From AC-32 sp963755635 (GTDB lineage: Bacteria > Actinomycetota > Thermoleophilia > Gaiellales > Gaiellaceae), in contig CAVWKS010000010.1 of assembly GCA_963755635.1 (NCBI GenBank), positions 1 through 64,000 on the forward strand: 64,000 nt of DNA. The letters are read 5' to 3'. A program made the position numbers and the translations under genes. Under the pieces are notes generated by a model that ran no database searches, was not told where the DNA came from, and saw nothing but the letters and a program-made list of their open reading frames with translations. Positions 59,275 to 64,000 of this stretch are shown here, piece by piece (the first letter of the stretch is position 1; the number at the start of each line of letters is the position of its first letter).

Positions 59275-60770
59275 GTGAGTGACCTGCGCATCCGCAGGAA
59301 GTCGTAGTTGCCGGTCGCGAAGACCTCGCCCCGGCCGGCCCGGGACCAGACGAGCGCTGCGTTCACGGCGCCGTAGTTCCCGGCGACGATCGCCTCGGCC
59401 GCGACCACGTGATCGTGCGGCGTCAGCTGCGGGTCGATCCGGTCGCTCTCGGAGCCCGCGTAGCCGAACGCCTTCCCCGGTTCGACGCCGGTCCCGCGGA
59501 AGAGCCAGCGCACCCGCTCGAACGCCGCGCCCGTCGCCGCCACGTAGCGCGCCGCGTGCGAACGCGGGAAGCAGCAGCCGTCGTAACCGACGCCCGCGAG
59601 CGCGAAGTCGGAGCGGCCCTCGCGCGCGTCGAAGTCGGTCATCACCATCGCGTTTCGGTCGCGCACGAGCTTCACCTGCCGGTAGAACGGGTTCGCCTGC
59701 AGGAACGCAAGGTGCCCGCCGCCGTCGCGGTACTCGCGCAGGAGATCCCAGGTGTGCGGCTCGTAGTACTCGGTGTGGCCGGGGAAGACAATCGCCGAGT
59801 AGCGCCGAAGCGTCGAGAGCGGGAGCCGCCCGAGCTCGACGTCGGTGACGCTCTGCACGCGCGGCCGCCGCGAGCAGAGCCAGTCCGAAAACGGCGCGGC
59901 CGCCTTCCGGTCGCCCTCCCGTCCGCCGGGGAGGATCGGCCCGCGCAGCGAGACCCGCCGGTTGCGCCAGAAGTGGTACCAGCTGTCCGGGATCCCGTTC
60001 GCGTCGGCGTCGTAGGAGTTGTACGCGCGCCAGGTCAGGTACGGCCAGACGACGAGCGCCGTGCCCGCCGGCGGCCGGTCGAGCGGGAACGAGGCGTTGC
60101 GGACGACGACCGGCGCCTCGAACGAGTCGCCCGCAGGATCGCTCACGACGTAGTGGTAGAGGCCGGAATCGAGCCCCCGCGGAAGCGTCGTCCCGGCGAA
60201 GCGGCGGCCCGAGCAGTTCTGCTCCAGCTGCACGGTCGCCTGGCCGTTGTCGGCCGACACGACGAGCGGCGGGCGCGAGCCCGGCTCGAAGCTGTGCGTC
60301 GAGTCCACGAACGCGGCGAGCCGCTCGACCCGCACGACCCGAGGCCGCGCGAGGCAGCCCGAGAAGCGCCAGGGCGGCCGCGAGACGGTCTCCTCAGCCG
60401 CGCCCGGCCGCTGCTCCCGCGGCGGAATCACCGGGCCGAGCTGTCTGCCCCGATCCTTGTAACAGACTGTTACCAGGTAGGTTCCGTCGCCCAGAGACGA
60501 CGGTGTCCAGCTCAGCGTTCCCGTACCAGGACCACTGACCCCGGTCGAGAGCTCGCGCCAGCCGTGCAGGCGTCCACCCCAGACGAACGCGAGCAGGTCG
60601 ACCGGCCCGGTCGCCCGCACGTGCACGCGCAACGTGTCGTTGACGCCATTCCCGTCCGGGCTGACCGCGGCCGGCCCATAGGACACCAGCACCGGAGGAT
60701 CGAAGCCGCGCGCCGCAGCACCAGGGACGACGAGCACGGCCGCCGCGGCGGCCACGACGAGGAGCTTCAC
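59232..60770 (-). CDS. Secreted protein with N,N-dimethylformamidase-like C-terminal domain
   Basis: 512 residues. KLLVVAAAAAVLVVPGAAA is a signal peptide. SPDGNGVNDTLRVHV near 40 is a short beta-rich Asp-Asn-Gly motif often seen next to adhesion or FlgD-like folds. From about 210 a large domain begins: WPYLTWRAYNSYDADANGIP, FPGHTEYYEPHTWDLLREYR, GGHLAFLQANPFYRQVKL and AGYDGCCFPRSHAARYVA-like segments. These match the C-terminal part of the N,N-dimethylformamidase beta-subunit-like family of secreted proteins. Function is not known for such stand-alone forms. The second palindromic repeat is inside its coding sequence (VTVCYKDRG). GTG start overlaps the epimerase stop. Confidence 0.72.
   Translation of the reverse strand: MKLLVVAAAAAVLVVPGAAARGFDPPVLVSYGPAAVSPDGNGVNDTLRVHVRATGPVDLLAFVWGGRLHGWRELSTGVSGPGTGTLSWTPSSLGDGTYLVTVCYKDRGRQLGPVIPPREQRPGAAEETVSRPPWRFSGCLARPRVVRVERLAAFVDSTHSFEPGSRPPLVVSADNGQATVQLEQNCSGRRFAGTTLPRGLDSGLYHYVVSDPAGDSFEAPVVVRNASFPLDRPPAGTALVVWPYLTWRAYNSYDADANGIPDSWYHFWRNRRVSLRGPILPGGREGDRKAAAPFSDWLCSRRPRVQSVTDVELGRLPLSTLRRYSAIVFPGHTEYYEPHTWDLLREYRDGGGHLAFLQANPFYRQVKLVRDRNAMVMTDFDAREGRSDFALAGVGYDGCCFPRSHAARYVAATGAAFERVRWLFRGTGVEPGKAFGYAGSESDRIDPQLTPHDHVVAAEAIVAGNYGAVNAALVWSRAGRGEVFATGNYDFLRMRRSLTWTLLDNVWRKLVS
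60449..60484. repeat. Dispersed palindromic repeat, copy 2
   Basis: Matches the copy at 50451-50487 with one base gap and a few changes in the right flank. The 15-base core GTAACAGACTGTTAC is identical at 60459-60473, and the left flank (GATCC then TT) is shared. Here it is inside a coding region and read as amino acids VTVCYK. Two copies 10 kb apart of an AT-rich palindrome suggest either a protein-binding site or a small mobile repeat. Confidence 0.7.
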
Positions 60771-61750
60771 GCCTTGGAGGCGAGGCTCTGCACGGGCTGC
60801 CGCTCGCGGTACCAGGCGATCGTCCGCGTGAGCCCGTCGTCGAGGTCGACCCGAGGCTCCCAGCCGAGCTGGCTGCGCGCCTTGTCGACGTTCGGGATCC
60901 GCATCTCGACGTCGGTGTAGTGCAGCGGCCGGAAGATGATCTCCGAGTCCGAGCCCGCCAGCCGCCGGATCCGCGCCGCCAGGTCGAAGACCGTCACGAC
61001 CGAGCGCGGGTTGCCGATGTTGAAGACCTCGCCGACCGCCTCCTCGCGCTCGAGCACGAGCAGCAGCGCCTCGACCACGTCGTCGACGTAGCACCAGGCG
61101 CGGATCTGCGAGCCGTCGCCGTGGATCACGAGCTCCTCGCCGTTGAGCGCGCGCACCGTGAAGTGGTGGATCGCGCCGCTGCCGACCTGGCCCGGCCCGT
61201 AGACGTTGAACGGCCGCACGGAGACCGCCGGCAGCCCGTACTCGTCGAAGTAGGAGTGCGCGAGGTATTCGCCCGCGAGCTTCGAGACCGCGTAGGTCCA
61301 GCGGGCCTCGCCCACCGAGCCCTGCGAGGTCACGTGCGTCTCCTCGACCTTGTAGGCGTGCGTGCCGAAGACCTCGCTCGTCGAGAAGTCGACCAGCCGC
61401 TCGACAGTCCCCGCCTCGTGCGCCGCCTCGAGCACGTTGTAGGTGCCGATCAGGTTGACGCGCATCGTGCGCACGCGGCTCTCGAGCACCTTGTCGACGC
61501 CGGCGATGGCCGCCATGTGAATCACGTGGGTCGCGCCCTCGGAGAGCGTCCGCACCAGGTCGAGGTCGAGGATGTCCCCCTGGACGAAGCGCAGGTTCGG
61601 GTGCTCGGCGAGGTCGGTGCCCGTCAGCGAGTCGCGGTGGAGGTTGTCGAGCACGACGAGCTCGTTGTCGGCGACGAGTCGCCGCGCGAGCGAGGTCCCG
61701 ATGAACCCCGCCCCGCCCGTCATCAGGATCCGCTTGCCGGTCAGCGCCAC
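60767..61750 (-). CDS. NAD-dependent sugar epimerase/dehydratase (SDR)
   Basis: 327 residues. RILMTGGAGFIGTSLARRLV near 7, VIHMAAIAGVDKVLESRVRT near 76, VDFSTSEVFGTHAYK near 119, and the catalytic YAVSKLAGEY near 153 mark an extended SDR. VRPFNVYGPGQVGSGAIHHF and QIRAWCYVDDVVEALLLVLE are typical of UDP-glucose 4-epimerase and UDP-glucuronate relatives. The AGVDKVLES segment recalls enzymes acting on uronic acids or aminosugars, but the reaction cannot be settled. GTG start, 40 bases from the divergent flippase; the stop overlaps the secreted protein's start. Confidence 0.85.
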   Translation of the reverse strand: MALTGKRILMTGGAGFIGTSLARRLVADNELVVLDNLHRDSLTGTDLAEHPNLRFVQGDILDLDLVRTLSEGATHVIHMAAIAGVDKVLESRVRTMRVNLIGTYNVLEAAHEAGTVERLVDFSTSEVFGTHAYKVEETHVTSQGSVGEARWTYAVSKLAGEYLAHSYFDEYGLPAVSVRPFNVYGPGQVGSGAIHHFTVRALNGEELVIHGDGSQIRAWCYVDDVVEALLLVLEREEAVGEVFNIGNPRSVVTVFDLAARIRRLAGSDSEIIFRPLHYTDVEMRIPNVDKARSQLGWEPRVDLDDGLTRTIAWYRERQPVQSLASKA

Positions 61751-61790
61751 GCGCGGAGTCTAGCCGTGCCGTTCAGCCAAACTTGGGGCC

Positions 61791-63224
61791 GTGCTAGCGC
61801 GGCAACTCTGGCGGCTCGGCAAGCACTCGGCCATCTACGGGCTGGGCGCGGTCGTGTCGCGCCTGATCGGCGTCTTCCTGCTGCCGGTGGTCACGCGCTA
61901 CCTCGCGCGCGGCGACCTCGGCGCCGTGGACACGCTGATCGCGCTCTCGGCGGTCCTCGTGATCGTCCTGCGCGCCGGGATCTCGATGGCGTTCTTCCGC
62001 TTCTACTTCGACGCGACCGACGACCCCGGCAGGACGACCGTCGTGCGGACGTCGTTCTGGTACACGATGACCGCCGCGACCGTCGGGCTCGTCGCCGGCG
62101 TCATCGCAGCCCCCCAGATCTCCGAGGTGCTCTTCTCGACGCACTCGCGGGCGAACCTCGTGCGCGCCGCCTTCGTCCTGCTCTGGGCCCAGATGAACTA
62201 CGAGCAGCTGACGGCGCTCTTCCGCGTGGAGGAGCGCTCGGTCGCGTACGTGGCGGCGACGATCACGAACGTCGTGATCACGGTCGCGGCGACGATCCTC
62301 CTGGTCGCCGTCTGGCACAAGGGCGCGGTCGGCGTGATCGTCGGCAACTTCACGGGGACGCTGGTGGTCTTCTTCGTGCTGCTGGTCTACCGGCGCTTCC
62401 AGCTCGGGCTCGAGTTCAACCGGCCGCTCTTCCGCGAGATGCAGCGCTTCGGCGTGCCGCTCGTGCCGTCCGGCCTCGCGCTCTGGGCGCTCGACTTCGC
62501 CGACCGCTTCCTGCTCCTGAAGCTGAGGAACGCGGCCGAGGTCGGCCTCTACTCGGTGGGCGTGCGCGTCTCGACGGCGATCCTGCTCCTGCTGATCGCG
62601 CTGCGCACGGCCTGGCCCGCGTTCGCCTACTCGATCACCGACGACGCCGAGGCCAAGCGCGCCTACGGCTTCGTCCTCACGTACGTCCTCTTCATCACCT
62701 CCTGGGCGGCGCTCGCGCTCTCTCTGCTCTCGCCGTGGCTCGTGCGGCTGCTGACCACCCCGCGCTTCTACGCGGGGGCGCGGGTGGTGCCGCTGCTCGT
62801 GTTCGGCGCCGTCGCCTTCATCGGGTTCAACGTGATGTCGATCGGGATCGGTCGCGCGAAGCGGACGCAGTTCAACTGGGTCGTCACCGGCACCGCGGCC
62901 GCGCTCAACATCGGCCTGAACTTCTGGCTGATTCCCGCCTACGGGATGATGGGCGCCGCCGCCGCGACCCTCGTCGCCTACGTGGTGATGTTCCTCGGGA
63001 TGACGTGGCGCGCGCAGCACGTGTTTCCGGTGCCGTACCAGTGGCGGCGGGTCGCTCTGGTGGTCGGGGTCGCGGCCGGGCTAACCGTGCTCGGGAAGTC
63101 GCTCCACGTGCCGCTCGCCGGCGCTGTCGCACTGTCGGCCGTCTACCCGCTGATCCTGCTGCCCCTCGGCTTCTACCTGCCGGTCGAGCTGCGGCGCCTC
63201 CGGGCGCTCGTCGCGGCCCGTTAG
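61791..63224 (+). CDS. Wzx-type oligosaccharide flippase (MOP superfamily)
   Basis: 477 residues with about 14 helices. HSAIYGLGAVVSRLIGVFLL near 12, TRYLARGDLGAVDTLIALSA, and FGVPLVPSGLALWALDFADR in the middle, followed by YSVGVRVSTAILLLLIALRT. WLIPAYGMMGAAAATLVAYV near 382-401 is the family's conserved second-half segment. This is the second Wzx-like protein of the window and only distantly similar to the one at 7254. It would flip the block B lipid-linked unit. The GTG at 61791 is 40 bases from the divergent epimerase. The last 144 bases overlap an open frame of the convergent O-antigen ligase, which is probably an over-extension of that gene. Confidence 0.87.
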   Translation: MLARQLWRLGKHSAIYGLGAVVSRLIGVFLLPVVTRYLARGDLGAVDTLIALSAVLVIVLRAGISMAFFRFYFDATDDPGRTTVVRTSFWYTMTAATVGLVAGVIAAPQISEVLFSTHSRANLVRAAFVLLWAQMNYEQLTALFRVEERSVAYVAATITNVVITVAATILLVAVWHKGAVGVIVGNFTGTLVVFFVLLVYRRFQLGLEFNRPLFREMQRFGVPLVPSGLALWALDFADRFLLLKLRNAAEVGLYSVGVRVSTAILLLLIALRTAWPAFAYSITDDAEAKRAYGFVLTYVLFITSWAALALSLLSPWLVRLLTTPRFYAGARVVPLLVFGAVAFIGFNVMSIGIGRAKRTQFNWVVTGTAAALNIGLNFWLIPAYGMMGAAAATLVAYVVMFLGMTWRAQHVFPVPYQWRRVALVVGVAAGLTVLGKSLHVPLAGAVALSAVYPLILLPLGFYLPVELRRLRALVAAR

Positions 63225-64000
63225 CGGCACGCGGGCGGTGACGGCCGCGAGGGCGAGCACGCCCCAGACGGTCGGGTCCTCGAAGAACGCGTTGTAGAAG
63301 AGGCTGTGCACGCCGATCGCGGCGAAGACGAGCCCGCACGCGAGCGCGGTCGTGCCGGCGAGATCGCCGTTGCGGCGGCGGAAGGCGAGGCCGAGGCCGG
63401 CGACCACGAGCCAGGCGAACAGCGCGAGGCCGGGGATTCCCGTCTCGGCCGCGACGGTGATCGGCGTGTCGTGCGACGCGCCGGCCTTCGGCTCCTTCGA
63501 GCGCAGGTGGGCCTGCTTCGCGTAGGCGTGCTTGAAGGCGCCGACGCCGACGCCCACGACCGGGTGGTGCTCGGCGATCTTGACCCCGTTCGTGACGAGC
63601 TTCGAGCGCCCGCTCGTGACGCGGTTGACTCCGCCGTTCGTCTTGTGGAAGAGCGCGTGCCGGACGTTCGGCGCCACCGCGACGGCCACGAGGAAGATCG
63701 CGGCCCCGATCGCGACGAGCCAGATCGCCCGCCGGCCCCATGCGAACAGCGCGGCGAGCACGACGCCCGCGATCAGCGCTGCGAAGCTCGACTGCGAGAA
63801 CGAGAAGAGCAGCCCGACCCAGACGAGCGCGATCCCGGCGGAGGCGGCGATGATCGTGCGGGTCGAGCGGCTGCGCAGCGCCACCACAAGGGTCGCCAGG
63901 ATCGCGACGACGAGGAAGCGGCCGTAGATGGACGGGTCCCAGAAGACCGAGTTGACCCGGTAGAACGGCGCGTACGTGTTCCCGACGAGCAGCTTCGGGT
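63081..64000 (-). CDS. O-antigen ligase/polymerase-like protein (5' end beyond window)
   Basis: The frame enters from the right edge with LLVGNTYAPFYRVNSVFWDP and continues FSQSSFAALIAGVVLAALFA, VTNGVKIAEHHPVVGVGVGA, FKHAYAKQAHLRSK and ASHDTPITVAAETGIPGLAL, the Wzy_C motif set. H-H-P-V-V-G-V-G and S-H-D-T-x-x-x-x-x-x-E-x-G are the key residues. The stop at 63081 lies 144 bases inside the flippase, and the last 45 residues (ERPEAPQLDRQVEAEGQQDQ) look like antisense translation. A missed base near 63240 would instead end the protein about 63222. It is the second Wzy-like gene of the window. Confidence 0.78.
   Translation of the reverse strand, partial: PKLLVGNTYAPFYRVNSVFWDPSIYGRFLVVAILATLVVALRSRSTRTIIAASAGIALVWVGLLFSFSQSSFAALIAGVVLAALFAWGRRAIWLVAIGAAIFLVAVAVAPNVRHALFHKTNGGVNRVTSGRSKLVTNGVKIAEHHPVVGVGVGAFKHAYAKQAHLRSKEPKAGASHDTPITVAAETGIPGLALFAWLVVAGLGLAFRRRNGDLAGTTALACGLVFAAIGVHSLFYNAFFEDPTVWGVLALAAVTARVPLTGRDERPEAPQLDRQVEAEGQQDQRVDGRQCDSAGERHVERLPEHG

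Noticed and set aside
63081..63224. Genuine 144-base antisense overlap of the flippase and O-antigen ligase genes
   Set aside because: The ligase tail there is Gln/Asp/Arg rich and looks like antisense of the flippase. A shifted frame ends near 63222, fitting the other breaks in this window.
1..64000. tRNA or rRNA genes, CRISPR arrays, insertion sequences, integrases or phage genes
   Set aside because: None could be recognised: no CCA-ended cloverleaf-like stretch, no spaced direct repeats, no transposase or integrase motifs in any convincing frame.

Overview
The window is a GC-rich actinobacterial segment. GTG and TTG starts are frequent, and stop codons overlap the next start (ATGA, GTGA, TGATG) almost everywhere. 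Gene content fits an uncultured or deep-branching Actinomycetota such as Thermoleophilia/Gaiella; this is inferred from gene style and content, not from a marker gene. There is no outer-membrane export protein, which fits a single-membrane cell. No rRNA, tRNA, CRISPR array, insertion sequence or phage gene was seen.

Most of the window is surface-glycan biosynthesis, in two blocks. Block A (1-18390) holds a membrane glycosyltransferase/DUF2304/dolichol-phosphate-type GT2 trio at the left edge, three forward GT4 genes, and a long reverse operon. That operon contains a UDP-xylose synthase-like enzyme, a secreted clan-A glycoside hydrolase, a polyprenyl-phosphate sugar transferase that starts chains, the GDP-mannose to GDP-D-rhamnose pair (Gmd, Rmd-like), a methyltransferase, several GT4/GT2 enzymes and a Wzx-type flippase. 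Block B (31137-64000) holds a second initiating sugar transferase, a Wzz-like chain-length protein, two PQQ-type beta-propellers, two O-antigen ligase/polymerase proteins, a second flippase, more GT2/GT4 enzymes, two LPG-synthase-type membrane proteins, two epimerases, a FemAB/GNAT-type aminoacyl or acyl transferase and four ATP-grasp ligases. The ligases and FemAB-like protein suggest a glycan decorated with amino acids or another amide-linked group.

Between the blocks (18466-31133) lies a metabolic island. A reverse operon encodes a sulfide:quinone oxidoreductase-like flavoprotein, a TusE/DsrC-like protein and a DsrE2-like protein. It diverges from a forward operon of tryptophanase-family lyase, flavin reductase and M20 peptidase. 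Threonine dehydrogenase and glycine C-acetyltransferase (tdh-kbl) with a CBS protein follow, then a magnesium-type P-type ATPase, AsnA-type asparagine synthetase and a small PH-like protein. A coherent reading is amino-acid breakdown releasing sulfide, with capture of the sulfur by the relay proteins.

A technical warning: at least thirteen otherwise intact genes carry single-base frameshifts (about ten extra bases and four missing). Reading continues perfectly in the next frame each time, which points to consensus errors in a long-read or metagenomic assembly rather than mass gene decay. These genes are annotated over their full span with the break position given.
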